From: Panonychus citri
Taxonomy: Eukaryota; Arthropoda; Arachnida; Trombidiformes; Tetranychidae
Length of the DNA: 64,000 nucleotides
Direction: 5' to 3'
Assembly: GCF_014898815.1 (NCBI RefSeq)
Contig: NW_026515455.1
Coordinates: 434,001-498,000, forward strand
In this document: piece after piece, positions 1-15,400 of the stretch
How the letters are laid out: every line of letters begins with the position of its first letter
Numbering within the stretch: the stretch's first letter is position 1
Position numbers and translations under genes: made by a program
Notes under the pieces: generated by a model
Database searches by the model: none
Seen by the model: the letters and a program-made list of their open reading frames with translations, nothing else
Told to the model about the DNA's origin: nothing

Positions 1-1182
1 TTTAAAGGTCTTCGAACTTAAGTTTTCAATGTTAATTGTTATCAAATTATTTCCAGTGGTTTCTCAAAATTAAGCTAATAGTTTTACAGTAACAACAAAG
101 TATTAACAGTTTTCATGATAACTCAATTTGTGCCCGTGAACGTGATGTGATTCACTCTGAACATGATAAACATGAGTTTTTGTTCATTGAGAAAATTCAA
201 TTTCAAGGGTCAACTTTTGCTATTATCTGATTTGGGAAAAAAGCTTAACAAATCTCCATTCGTTCAAGTCTAAAGGTAAATAAATGTAATGTATGAGTCT
301 TAATGGTCACTATTTTCATCATTATTTAAACGCATGATCTGAATTGTAATTGGAGAAACATGAAGTTTAAGATTTTACCTGAAGATAAATTTGAAAGAGA
401 AAATATTTATAATTGAACAAAAAGAGATTAACATGATAATCTTGATGATGTTAACGAACAGATAAACTCACTGTCTTGTGTGAAAAGTTACATCAAATAT
501 TTGATCTCTAATTTGATTATCTTGATGATTTAAATCGTCGAGAGATTAAATTCTTGTGGTCAGTCTGAGAAAATGGTTTGACTTTCTCTCTTTGCATAAT
601 CATCATTCATCAGGTGGAGAAAAGTAAACATAATTAAGACTTGATTATGCTCAACAATTAGTCAAACAATTAATCATTATTAGCATTAAACGAAAGAGAA
701 TATCGATCAGAGAAAAAAGTTAATGTCAATTGTTATAGATTTGATAACAATATCATATATATATTGTCATCTTTTTTCCTCTCTCATTCAGTCTTATCAT
801 CATCATCGTCATCATCTTCATCTTCATCTTCATCATTCTAATAACTTGTTCAACAATCAAAGTCTATAAGGTTTTCTCAATGAGATTTCCTATTATAGAG
901 GTAACATTGATTCCCTCATCTTATGTATCCTAGTCCAATGTTATCAGATTAAGATTATTATTTGAAACCAATCATATGAAATTCACTCAAGATAATCAAT
1001 CTTGTTCAATTAGCTTATCATTCATTTGATTTAACTTTTTTTTCCACATGAAAATAGTATAAGACAAACTAATCTCTTAAATTGATTAGTTGACACTAAG
1101 AAAATGTGATGAGACTTGTAATCAAATTAAAAGACGATAATCAATTAACATGAACATGAAATGGAAAATAATAAATACTCAC
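1..1182 (-). other. ss: ss intron 6, incomplete at window edge
   Basis: AT-rich sequence downstream of the donor of exon 6. It contains a TCATCATC/TCTTCATC run near 795-840 and no frame that continues the protein. Nothing else was recognised. Confidence 0.6.
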
Positions 1183-1238
1183 CATGAACCCCGAAGTATT
1201 GTCCAGTAAACATCTAAATCTAACGGTAAAGTTTCTTT
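1183..1238 (-). CDS. ss: ss coding exon 6 (inter-PAS segment)
   Basis: 56 nt. With the G from exon 5 it encodes ERNFTVRFRCLLDNTSGFM, matching the invariant FTVRFRCLLDNTSGFL stretch of Spineless. The acceptor is CAATATTTAG|AA and the donor TTCATG|GTGAGT (phase 0). The next expected motif (a LHGQ-containing exon) was sought in 1-1182 on the minus strand and not found, so the gene continues beyond the window. Confidence 0.92.
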
Positions 1239-4200
1239 CTAAATATTGCAAATTTTCTGGTCAAGGGAAAAGAGAAAAAAAAGAAAAGAAAATGATTATT
1301 ATGTCATTAGTTGTATTCTGTTATAATCACATTTAATTATTTAATTGCAATCATGATAATTATGATAATAAAAGGGGCAATTGGGTAGTTTGGCTTCTCC
1401 TCATGCTGTGATCAGTAAATTGCAATCTAATTGTTCAAGGTTATAACCTTCAATTTAAGGGCAATCATTAACTTCAATGTTCATTATGAAAAAGGTTCAA
1501 CTTTCCTATCACATTTGATTTATAGTGTTCATCTTCCCATCAAGCCTATCTCATCTTTATCTTCATCTTCATCTTCATCTCTCTCTCTCTCTCTCTTATA
1601 TTTGTCATCCTCCTCCTCCTCCTCTCTTCCTCCCTCATCTTTGACGATTATGATGATAAACTTGTAGTTCTTTGTTTTGTTTTTAATTTGATAACATGGA
1701 AATTATTATGTTGATGTTGATTCTTTACATTTAAACAATAATGATCAGTTTAATTACCATTTACCCAATAATTTATGATAACAACATAATTCACCATATA
1801 AATTGTATAACATTAATTACCATTCACTTTCTATTTAATTCAATTATGCTTTTGACTGTTGATAGTTGACAAATAAATAATTGAACAAAATAACCTAATT
1901 GAAAAGGTTAATTCAGTTTCACTTTTATCAACACAACAATCAAAGTTAATCTTGTTGTTAATCTAAATCAATGTGATTACCAATTGACTGAATCGGATCA
2001 ATGGAATCAATTGAATGATCCCAACCATTTGTTTACTTTACATGAAACTGATTAAAAAATGATGCATCTTCAATGTAGGTTAAAGTTAATGACAGAGTTT
2101 TCATCATTTTATTTACTCAATTGAACATATTGATATATTAATAGATTAGACAATGTTCATTGAACCTTGATTGATGCTACATCAATACTACTATTGTATC
2201 AATTGTAATCTATCAACAATATAAACTTTGATTTGATAATAAAGGTATCAAATAGTTACAACATTTTATTATCTTGTTCACTCTTGAAGGCTCATTGATT
2301 CATGTTTTGGGAAATTATGAAACTTTGGGAATAAACAAGAAACTCACTTTCTCTCAGGTAAAAGAATAGCAAATAAACAAATAAAAGTAAAAGCCTTTCA
2401 ATTGAAACTTTACCGCGTTTATCCTGCTCATGGATCTTTAAACTATCAATGAAGTTTCACTTGAATGATCACAGACCAGAATCGAGAGTATAAATAATTT
2501 ACTAGTTTTTTTTTTCGTTTTCGCCCAAAAATTATCGTAATTGCTTAGTCTCTCTCTCTCTCTCTTCTTATAGGTTAACATGATAATGTTCATCATCAGG
2601 TGAGCAAGAAAAGGAAGTTAAGACAAAGAAAGAAGCAATTTATCTAATTGATGGTAACAATGAAAAGACTAAACCTTTTTTTCTGTGTAACTGTTAACCT
2701 GCAATTTAAGTTCTACTTTGGTCCTTATCGATTAACAATGTTGATTATTTACCTTGTAAAAAGGCTTCTTGTAGTGTTAAGTTGATTCTCTCATTGGATA
2801 GATGAGAATTCCACATGAGGTGTCGCTGAAGCTCTTCTCGGTCTTCGGAATGAACCAGTTCGTAGACACTTTGATGGCATATATCCGACTGGAAGGTATT
2901 CGATCACAAACCAAATGGAAAGGTAATGATAATAATGAGAAGAGAAGAGAAAAAAAAATTAGAAAAATAATCGATTAACTTTGGTAGAATTGGGTGACAT
3001 TTAGGACAAAAGGGGCGGGGAATATTATTTTTATTCTTTGTCTTCTCTTTCTTTTATCGTAAGGCGTGGCCATAGTTCATTGTATTAACCAATCATTAAA
3101 ACTTTTTCGTATTCTTAATAACTTATTTCATTCGAGTTTTAATCATTTGGATCAAGAATAAATTAATATTATTCAAGTTCAAATTAGAAGAAAAAATCAG
3201 GAATTAAAATTAATGATAGTAATCATTAAGTAATGATAATGATTAGTCGTTATAACAATAAATCGATTTAGATTAATTAAGCTGTAAAATTATACAATTA
3301 ACTTTCATTATCGTAAATCTTTCAGCTTCCGTTTTACAAATTTGCATATTTATCAATTAAAGATAATCTGACAAGATAAGATGAAGCAAAATCTTCAATT
3401 AACTAATTTGAATGGTAATAAATTAGATCAATTTTTTTGTATATTTTACTTTTTGTAATTTTTTATTGTTGACAATGAAAATTACTCCTCATAATCATGT
3501 TAATCTTAATAACAAAAGAAAAGTTTTATTAACAAAATAATAACTCGAAATGAGATTTAATTTAATCGTGGTTATAATGCTTGTTGGAAATAGCGTTCAG
3601 GTTATTATCTTTTCATTGAATAAGCAAACTGAACAAAAAGCAAAGTCTGACATTCGTACAAAAGGTTAAATAAAAGTAAGAAGAAGAGAGACTAAGATGA
3701 TGATGATGATGGAGAAGGAGAAGGAGAAGAAGAGAAAGACCAGAGGAAGGAAGGAAGAAGAAGAAAAAGGAAGATGATGATGACTAGGAAAAGACTCACG
3801 CAATTCAACGAACCAAGAAATTAGTGAATATTTAAAGAGAATCAAAATGAGAGGAAGAGAAAGAGAGAGAATTTCAAAAGATGAGATGAAAAAATGAAAG
3901 ATAATCATGAATATTTTGATTGAATTGAATCTCCATGTTGAATAGTATTTTTGATAAGCCAAAGAAAATGTGAAATTAAATTTGTTTAAAGTAAATAATA
4001 GTAAATGGTTGAAATTAACAAGAATGGAAAAGTAAATTTCATCTTTTCCTTTCGCTCCTTTAATTAATGGTTATAGGTTAATTAAGGGAATACAATTGAG
4101 GAGAAAAGTTTTTCTTATTTTCTCACTTTAGATCAGAAAACTCGAGGAAAAAAGTTATCAACTTTTTTTTCTGTGTTTACTCAGAAATCGATACAAAATC

Positions 4201-6374
4201 AAATGGAAAAGAAAGAGAAATAGAAGTTAATTAAAAAAAAACTTGAGATGGAGAAGAAGATGATGGAAGATACAGAGAGAATTCATTTTGTGATGATTGA
4301 TGTCATGTCATCGGAAGATTGAATCGATCTCATCAACTCTCTTTTATTTTATTCTTCCATCATGATGATTACCAAAATCTGATGAAAAAAATACTCCAAA
4401 GATCAAGGTAAGGTCACAATTTATTTCACATCGAACCTTTTGATCGGGAATAAACAAATAAACACTAATTGACTTTGGATAATCAACTATTTATTATACA
4501 TAATAATAACCAGTACAATGTATTAATAATGTTTATTGGAAATGATCATTATGAGTTCACCTTAATTGTGATCATTGATTGAAGTTACATATTACACTTT
4601 AAAAGACAATCTATTACAATGTTAGCCAATGTTTCGGTTAAAATACAAAAGTAAAGAGACTCATGATGATAATGATGATTAACTTGATGATGTTGATGTT
4701 GGTGATGAGATTAATCGATTTAATATTAGATAGAGAACTGAAAAAGTATTTGACTTAAATGAATATGAGGATGATGATGATAACAACAATAATGTTTACA
4801 TTGTCTCTCAATCTTTCATCAATCATCAATCAGCCTATTGGCTTCTAATGCTTATTTACCTTACCTATTATTGTTATTGTATTATTACAAAGGAAAGCAA
4901 TCAAATCGATATCCTCTCACAATAAATTTACCTTTCCTGCTTTTCTTTATCTAATTGAGTCTCTCTCTCTCTTGATTATCGATTATCTTAGTCAGAGTAT
5001 ATCACGTGATCTTATATAAAATTCTGGTTCATATTATCATGAATCTTCATCTTTCAGGTATTTTGGTTTATTTATCTGATAATACTGTTGATTAACATTC
5101 CAATAAGAAGTAGGATTGATTGTAACAATTATCAAAACTGGAACATTGTTTGTCTACATAACATTAGCTCCTCTTGGGTTGAATGAAATTGAAAAATGAA
5201 TATTATTCAATAGAAACTGAGAATCAAATTATTTACGTGATTCAATCAAATTATAAATATTAATAGTTATTTACAAGCGAAATTTTGAGAAAAATTGAAT
5301 AACCAAAATAATTTGCATCTTATTATATTCTTTACATTTGTTTTGAAACAATTGCATCGATGTTTACATAGACATGCAAATTATGTTAGTTGGGAAATGA
5401 ACATGCGACGAGCAGAAACTCAATGGAAAGTAATTGTGAACAAGCGAAGCGTTTGTGAGTATATTTGCTCATAAGAAATTAGCTGCGATGCTGATGGTCA
5501 AGAAAGAGACGAAACTTTGAAAGCAACAAATTCTCACCTAAGGTGTTGCTTTTGTGTTGAGAATAAATTGAAGAGAAAAAGATTAAAAAATAATAAAGAT
5601 AATTAAGATTAAGATTAATAACCAAGAGTTTGTGAAAAGGTTTCCCCAAGTTCATCAAGGGTAAAGGTTATGAAACGACCGTAAAGGTAAAGGTTGGATG
5701 GAAAATGTCAAAAAATGGTTACATCAAAGTTATAATTGTTAAGTGAAATTAAATTGAAGCAAATTGAAAGACGTTAAAACAATTAACTTGGTTTAATGAA
5801 TTACGAGAATGGCCCATTAATTTAAGGAGCAAAGGTAACAATCAGTCAGCTCATTCAGTAGTTTTAGTCTTCTCTTTATTTTCCTCTTTGACAATGATTT
5901 ATAACTTTTGACAATTACTTCCTAATGAGTTGCAACACTCAGGGCACCGGACGTACTGGTGGTTCATCTAATAACAAGACTTATGATGAGGCCAGTTTAA
6001 TCTTGGCTCTTTCCCGTTCGCACTTTTCCCGCTTTAAATCTGGACTATTCATCTTCATCTTTTCCTCCTCCTTTCCATTAATAGTCTGATTGTTGGCTCT
6101 CATTATCTAATCTTGAACAAAGTACTTTGCTCACTTTTGGTCACTTTATCTCATGTTGACCAACCTTTTCATTGAATTACAAACTAAGGTAAGAGAAGCA
6201 AAGAAAAGGCAAGGGAAAGAATGATGACCCGAGTTGATGAAACTCATTACATTTGATCATCCAAACTGGTCACTCAATTTCGATCCAATTTACTCTCATC
6301 ACTTTTCCTCTTCTCTTGATATCATCAAATTGAGACCTATGGTTAAATTTAATTATAGGTTATCATTATGTTCT

Positions 6375-6411
<37 letters not shown>

Positions 6412-9400
6412 ACTCTTCCCTCTTTCTCCGTCATCATCATCATCTCATTATATCTAATTGAGTATTTGTAATCTTTGTTTTTATTTCCACTTCAACTGAC
6501 CAGTTGAAGTAAAAGTTTCAAATGTTTTATGACAAAAGGTGAATCCCGAATGCTCATCTTTTATGAGCAATTACTTGATTCATTACAATTATGTGATACC
6601 CGTTGAGCTTCAATTACAGTTAAAAGTTTCTGATCAACATGATATTGTATTAGCCTCTCATGTTAAATTGAGATCTCATTTAATTTATCATTAGTAATCA
6701 AATTGATTCGAATTAACTTTATTTATTGTTTCTTACTGGACTCAATTAGCTTAATGTGAACACTAATAAATAACAAAATGATCATTGGATCGTGAAGAGG
6801 AACCATTGAAATGTAATTAAGTCAAAAAATTGGTTAATTTACTTTAATTGTTGCAATTGTAATTATCTTATTAAATTCATTTCAAATCTTATTAGTTCAT
6901 TAATCATTAATTTTTTTCCTCAACTTTTAATCTTAACTAACAGTCTACTTACTAGAAATACTGACCAACGAGATATAATTGTTATTTCAATTATTTAAAT
7001 TGCTCGTAATCATTACTGATATTGTAAAGGGTTTATTATCAGTTTTTCTTGCTATTGATCAGTTATTACAATTACAATTTACAAATTGTTAGTACAAATG
7101 ATTATCTCTACAAACCAATAAATCTTCATTGATAAATCGTAAATGTGATATAAATAATCAATTCGCAAGTAAAGAAGCAACTTTTATACAGTCTCATGAT
7201 AATTACCAATTATCAACAATTACGATACAATCAAAAGTTTTTTTCTGCAAAAAAAACTTTAATGTAAGTTTATCATTCATTTCATCAGGATAAGAATAAG
7301 ATTTACCATGTAATCATTATCGTCACCTTTATAACCCACCAAACCCTTGAAATGTTTTAGTTGATGAACATTTTCCATCCTTTAATTGACTTTATTTGAC
7401 CTTAATTAACAATCGAATTTAAATTAGCGAAAGGAAGCAATTTATTCTAATGCACTTTGATTGTAAATTAAAGGAAGAAAAAGTAATTACCATTAGAGGG
7501 AAAATAAATTCATTTAAACTGATTGACTTTTATTCATCAATTGATAATCGAAATCAAATTTATATTGATCGAATATCTAATTGAAAATATTTGATATTTG
7601 ATTGTGATCTCATTTCATCAAATATCATATTTTCATGGATTCAATTGCATTTTGATATTTTTAATACTTTGACTTTCTCATTCTGATAATAATCATGGTG
7701 TCGTTCTGAGTGAGAAAATAAGGTTTCAGGGTTGAATTTAACTTTAATTTAAACAGATAATTGTTCAATTATCCAAAGATATAATTTAGCCTCGAGGCTA
7801 ATTAGTGAATTGAATTGTCTTGATATTATTCCAAACCTGTAACTATCAGTAATTTTAACTAATCAATTAGTTAAACTTTGATTGTGAAGAATAGGATATT
7901 ATCTAAGTCGATCAAAACAATATCATGTTTCGCTGATAACAATATGAGAAGAGTTTATCGATAAGTATATGATAATATCGAATTTCTGTCAAATTAATTA
8001 GTAGATTCGGAAGAAAACTGAGAGAGGAAAATTATCACCAAATGATAAAGTTAATTATTTCACCTGAAATCCTGTCAATTACAGTAATCATCTTTTCCGA
8101 TTCCATCGGATTCGGAAACTTTTTCCCAAGCAAAACTTTGTAACCAGTTTTCATTTTCATCTTAATCCTCATTTTGATCAACATGAAAATCAATTTGCTA
8201 AAAAAAGGTAAGAATTAATGATTACAATTAATTAATTCATTTTCACTTAAATTCTTGTTAGGATGTGATCATCCAATCTGAAAATCAACATCAATTGACA
8301 ATAATTAATGACGATTGACTTGAACATAATTAGTTTAAATGTGATTATCACTTGACCATGTTAACTCAATCATGAAAAAATAATGACTGAATCTTTTGCT
8401 TTCTGCTTATCGATAATTATTATGAAAGTAATGATGATTATTATCATAACGATTATGATGAGCTAAGGCGTGTGAGTAACTACCTAGTTAACTGTCAAGT
8501 GTAAGGTAACATCATTAATCTGATTGTTGTTGTTTTCGGTGATGATGACCATTCAAATTGATAATAGGCCTAAGTGAATAGTAACTATGGTGATGATTTT
8601 AATGATAATCATGAGATAAATAAGGTTAATCACAAATGCGTGAAAATCAATTGAACGTTAAAATAATAATTGTTAACATTTGACAGGTTGAATGAAGTAA
8701 AAATAAACATCTAATCAACAACAAAACAATCAACATCATCCTCATCACCATTTAAGTCTCACTTTTTGACCAAAGTGACACTTTTTCTAACCTTTAATTG
8801 CTTCCCTTTGTCAAGATAAATTTGACACAATTAACCTTCATCATAGAGCCAGGAGACCAACAGTTTTGTTGTAATCATTTGTTTCTGAAAGTAATTAGTT
8901 TACAAGAATAAGATGATTAACTGATTCAATTGTGTTAAATTTCATCTTTTTCTCCCAACTATTGACTCCTTTTCTTCATCCAAACCTGAAGATCGAGTAC
9001 ATTCAATTTAATTCAGGTAATTAAATGCAACTTTAAAGTGAATGTCTTGTCTTAATTGTGAGGCTTCTCCTTAATCATCATCATTTCTCTTTCACTTTGA
9101 AGGTTAAACCAGGAAACTTTGACCACAGACTCAAAAGGAGAGTAAAAGATGACCAGAAAATGAAGAGAAAAACTCGTTGAAAAAAAAGACAGAAAAGAGA
9201 AGAAAAAATGAAGAAGGAAAAGAAAATCTCTTTTTCTCTTTCCATCTTTACCTCATCAATGGAAAATTTTATCTCCTTATCAACCTCAACGGAAACTCTT
9301 TCTTTATCTCTCTCTCTCTCTCTCTCTCTCTGGCTGATAGAGTATGTGAACAATTTACGTAATTTGAAGGTAACCTTCAGGTAAGAAACAAGACTAATGA

Positions 9401-12400
9401 TAAGAAGACAAACAAAGAGAAAGAAAAAGAAAAAGAAAGAAAGAGATGATAATGATGTTGAAGATAAAAAGAATTCGATAAATGAACCATTTCCTTTACT
9501 CTCAACATTAATATTCGCATTCTCATCTCAATCATCATATTCGCAAAAAAAGTTCTAAATTTGATTTCATTTTGCTAGAAAACCTATAAGATGCTTGTGA
9601 TCACTTTCTCTCTTTTTCATCCGCATCACTATTCCTGAGAATCCAGTGGCTCAACTGATTGTTGTTTACCGTTGTCCATGTACAATGTAACTATGGTTTC
9701 TTTCATTTTATCTGTCATCATCTTACTCTTCATCTTCATCCTCATCATCATCATCATTATTACAAGTATTATCATCTTTGATAATCAAACAAAAAGTAAA
9801 AGAATCATTTTCAAAATATGTTACTTGTTGAAGAAATAAATAGAATCTAAACCGCAAGGTTAACACGTAAAAGGAAAAAATAATTGTATGAATACCTTGT
9901 TAGCATCATCATCATCTTCATCATCTTCTGGACGATGAAGATGGAGATGGAAAAGCAAGAAAAGAAGATGAAGAAAGAAAAATAAAAGAAAATAATCAGA
10001 TTGATACACTTTTCTTTTATTATGATTATCATCATTACTTTCTTCACATTCTCTCAATTAAAGGGAATATTTTCCATTCCTTTTCTTCTTCTCTTCTTCC
10101 TCATCCTCTTTCTTTTCATCCTCATCATTCTTACGAATATGCGTATAATACTCTTTCCTTATAGGATCAACTATTGGGTTAACATTATCAAGAGAACATG
10201 AAAACTAATAGAAGGCGAAAAAATTGAGATTGATTGGTTTTCTTTTCTTTTGCACTTTATTCTTTTATTATTCTCCTTCATCATCTCTCTTCAATCGTCA
10301 TCCTCAAGTTTAAATGAACTTAAGCCGACTTAAAATAACGATGTTATGATGAATATGATTCGGCATTTTGATAACAAACAAACGACCAAACAAACAAACA
10401 AACGAGTTTCAATGTTCATTTGATTCCAATATTATCATGATTATCTTTTCCTTTAACATCTAATTCATTTCATCTCATTACAAATTATATTGTTTTTCAT
10501 TCATTTGTTTACATCGATTTTCTGGTCATTTGCTATCAATAGTAAATTTTTCTTCTTTTCCATCTCATTCATAAAGTCACATGTCAACTTTTGGTCATTA
10601 ACGAAACACCAAATTCTGGGTCAAGTTTTAGTTCCAATTGAAACGAAGGTTCAAAGTATCGATGTTTAATTTTGACTTACGAAGCGAAAGTGAAAATGAA
10701 CTTGGTTCAAGTTTTAGTTTCCAACATCAAGATCTCAAGTTGAATTTGATTGTACCTATGGTTCTGCCCTCGGGCTATTCTGTGCAGGCAGTTGATCATC
10801 AAGCCTCTCAGCCCAACCTCTTCTTTTATTCTTTTCTCTAATCAATGAATATCTTAATAAGAAAATTTATTCTTACCTCAAGGCTTCTTTCACAATCTAA
10901 TTGAAATTATATTATACAAACTACTGAAGGAGCTTCTGTTGGTAATGATTAAGATGATTATGATTATGATGATGAAAACTGATTAGATGAGGTGAGAGAA
11001 TGAGAATCATTTTACTTGAATTGCTTAGAAACTGTTGAAATGATTTAAATGATCAAGTTGATTGAAATTGATTCAATTTTTGTGTCTCGTGTTTTGGCGG
11101 GAACTTATTTCTAATCAACATTTGTAATTACTGTTGATCAAATCGATATTCATGAAAACAATCAAATAATAACCTTCCTTGATTGTGGTTATTAAGACAA
11201 ACCCATTAAATAATCTGATACGATTTAATCATTTTTAGGAATTGCTGATATTCACTAATGATTATTAGGTGATTCAATTTGAATTAAGTGATTTGATAAC
11301 GGATTGAGATTGACGAAATTACTGAAAATAAAGTTAATTTAAAATGGTTATCATTAATTATAACAAGTTTGAACAATTTAGTTTTGTTGTGATAACAAGA
11401 AAAATGATTAATAACATTATCATGCAATATGGTGATAATCATATGAGTAAATTGAAACTGTTTCAGTTTTATTCACGTTTAAATCACAATTAACTAATTA
11501 TTTGATGGTTGACCGATTATTTATTGTCTATTATTGAATGAAAATTCATTTCTATGACAAAGAATAACAGTAATTAGAATAATTCAATTTTATAGTTAAA
11601 TTAATTAACTTTTCCTGCTCTTCCTTCAACTGTTAGCATCGTGTCGATACATTTGAAAACATTGTCAACCAATTTTATCGATCATTAGTAAAGACCAAAT
11701 TGAGAGAAAATGTTGTAATTAACTTAATTGTTGTTGTAAGACAAGACTACAAATCAAATTAAAATTACTTCCACCAAATGACAGGTAAAGTCAATCAATG
11801 TGATCAGTTATCATGATAATTATCTCGATGCTTGTTGATATTATTCCCTATCATTTATTGGATCGATTTGCCAATAATTTGATTAGACGCGTGTCAATGT
11901 TTCTTTTATTTGCTAATGAAAACAAAAAAAAGTAACAACATGAACCATATTATTCAATTGGAACTTGTCCTTTTCCTTGTTAGCATTGGTCAAGAGACAG
12001 ACTATTAAAGTTACCTTTTTGTCACGTGATTATGGACCTTATAGTCAATTTGATTTATGATGTTGACGATTTATGACAGGTAAAGGGGAGCAGCGAGTGA
12101 GCTCATTATTGTTACTACTGTTAGTCGGTAATGAGAAGAGGGAGGAGGAGAAGGAGGGAGAAAGGGAGTTACGTTGGTCACCTCTCATTAAAATGGAGCC
12201 TTTTCTCACGGTCTCAATGATTATCCAGATAAATGGTCAACAAATTGAGCTTCAAATGGTTTTTGCTTTTCAATAATGTTTTCTACTAATAATCATCATC
12301 ATTTATGTGATTAGTTTTTTAATTAGTTGACTAAATATGATCATCAAGTGATCTCCTTAATTCATTAACAGTGACTTCCTTTGTAGTGTCTTCATCTTCT

Positions 12401-15400
12401 CAATGATTACCATCTTAATCTTTACTAAAACCATTAAACAGATAATTTGTATTCTTACTACAACTATTAAACTCGTTTTCTTGCTTGTTCATCCCAAAGG
12501 GTAATTCAGACAATGAAAGTGACAATTTCACCATCAACTGAATCATTAATTCATTAACTTACATGACATTTTCAAGGTAACGAGGATTATGTGTATCTCG
12601 TCAAGGTAATTTAACCAATGACAAAATAATTGTTTCCAAGATTATCTTCAGTTGAAAGGATTAACTAATAGCAATTATCTGATAACAATGTTTCTTGTTG
12701 TAACTTTTAATTAATCAACAATTAAAGTTAACAAATTTTCATGATTAATTTCAAAATAATCATTTACGTGTCTTAATAATTGAATTTGTTTTTGATATTT
12801 TCACACTCAATTTTTAACTAATAAACCGCAACATTCAATTGGTTATATTTGAATAGCACGAAATGATTTTTTGATTGGTAGACACTCAACTTATCACCAT
12901 TAAAATTAAAGTTACAATTAATGAAAATATTAATTTGTTGTAAATTGATTAAATTGATAATTTAATTACGGATAACATTGACACATGAACATCGTCATCT
13001 CATAATGTATCTTAATGGGTTTTGTAAAATTGATTACAAAGTTTCAACTTGCAAATGTTAAATTGGTGATTAAGAGGATGATTAAGATGAAGAAGGTAAT
13101 TGATAAGAAATTTAATTGCAATTTGGAAATGATTTTCTGCTTACCTGATGAAATCCAAGATACGTTTCGACGGTATGAGAAGTATAAAAAACCTCTCCAT
13201 CACAGGTGAGTATGAGTAGAAATCCATTGAGAGCCTATCACAAAGAAAGAAAACAGAATAAGATTAAAATTCTATCATTCTAATCATCATTTTCAGAATT
13301 ATCATCATCGTCATCATTCAATCATGTAAACAAAATAACAACAGGAATTGACCTTCTCACGGTCAAGAAAAAGTCTCTTGTTAATAATCCAATGAAAGGT
13401 TAGCCAATATTAGCAAAATCATTGAATTTATTTCATTGACAAGATACAGTTTGTGTCACTTTTAACAACATTTTCAATACATGTTGATGATAATTTAGCC
13501 TCGGGGTATAATTTTAACGTTATAACTAATTGGTATGAAAAATTCACTTTTTTCTATGTAATTTTCTTACTAATAACATCTTTTGCTTTCAGTTTGCATT
13601 CAATCAATTTACTAATACAAAATTGTGAGTATATTTTTCACTTATACACTTTGACTTTGCTCTGAAAAGATTCAATTTGATTGAGTAAATGTCTGGAAAC
13701 GTGATTTCACTTGGACAATTTGATTAAATTACATTTCATCAATTCAATCATGATTATCATCAATTGAGATGGAAAAGGATTGTTGACAAAATTGTCGATA
13801 TCCAGTCAACCGGTGATTGAATAATTTGATGATGTGGATGAAAGATGTTTTCATGAGGACCACCCACCAAATTACCTGTAATTATCATTAGGAAATAGAA
13901 TTTGTAATTTTCCAATGTTTATTTCAGAAAATTCAATTATGTCACTTAATTGTTGTCATTTTTTTTTTCTTCTTTTCATCTGTTGACGGTAATTGAATGT
14001 CGTTGTAATTTTTCACTTAGGTAACATGATGAGAGATAATCGTTTCAGAACAGGAAACTTTGTTCACCTCAAATAATAATAACCTTTTTATCTCAATGTT
14101 TCAAGTTGTTTGAAGAAAGTCACATTAATTTCTGTCTCTTTACATTCAACTTCCTTGCAGGTCTCAAGATATTCTGTCAAGATATTGTCTTCTAATTACT
14201 TAAGTCAATTAATTAACAAAGGGAAGAGGATGAAGACTAGCGAAAGTAGAGAAAACTTTGCAATTTTTCAAATGCAAGTAAAAGTTTATCAATTTACTGA
14301 TAAGCAAATTTTCAGCAATCAACAAGATCTTGCGATGTGTTTGTTGCTGAGACTTCAATTGTTATTCACTCAACATTGGCTCTTGTTAGAGTTTAATTTA
14401 TCAAGTGACAAAACTAGACTCTTACCTGGAGAATGAGATCGCCTTCCATCAGAATTTCAGGATAAAGAAGTTCTCTCGGCGTATTTCGATGAATTTCGTG
14501 TAAATTGCCTTGTTTTTCACGCTCCTTGTTGAAAATTGCTGCAATTGTAGAGATCGATATCAATTTCATTTCCATTGATTAAATTGATTTGTTTTATCGA
14601 TTGGTGAAAATGCAAGGGAATAGTTTCATTATTTCTCAATGTAACTAATCAAAATAATTGTTAATCTTTTCACGCAAATTTGATTGTATTTTTATGTTAC
14701 TAAACTTGTAAACATTGTTGCATCTCTATTGTTGACTATTTGTGTATCTACCTGTCTACTTGATTCTGATTGAATATCAATTTACAATTAATGAACACGC
14801 GATGATGAAAAACTTAGCATCTCAACTATTCATCTCACTCAATATGAAAATATTTATATCAAGTTATCAAAGTTGCAACATTTTTGTCGTTTGCGATTTG
14901 CATCGTTCTGACTCACGACTTCGAACTATTTATTAATAAGTTTTAATCGTATTTTCTATCCAAATACATGATAAAGTTCATTGAAATTCATCTTCTTGGT
15001 TTAAGATTAACTTTTTCTCCCTTGATCATTTTCTATGTGAAATAATTTACCAACTTACCTTGAAAATAACTTTTCGTTCTCAAATAGGAAACACTGAGTC
15101 TTAATATTGAGAGTTTATCTAATTTACTAAGAACACTTTGTTCATAAGGTAAGAGACTTGCTAACATATCAAGCTCAGCATTGAGTCGTTCACGATGTCG
15201 TTTAGATGGGTTTGACTTGGTTTGACCTTCTTTCGGCTGAACACGGACACTGGACATTTCATTCGAAGGATAAAATGTAAGAGAAATAAACAAAATTAGA
15301 TAAATATTGATAAAAGATAACATTTAATCCGATCATTTTGTCTGATTAACCAAGAAAATTGCTTATTTCATATCTCATACTCTCTAATATGATTAAAGTA

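Noticed and set aside
13015..13209. Plus-strand frame with a terminal donor-like GTGAG
   Set aside because: The G+C-rich end is the antisense of ss exon 4 (PAS-A); the remainder is AT-rich intron.
14110..14436. 108-residue plus-strand frame
   Set aside because: Starts at a non-ATG codon (TTG), overlaps ss exon 3 in antisense and has no domain; the minus-strand exon explains the constraint.
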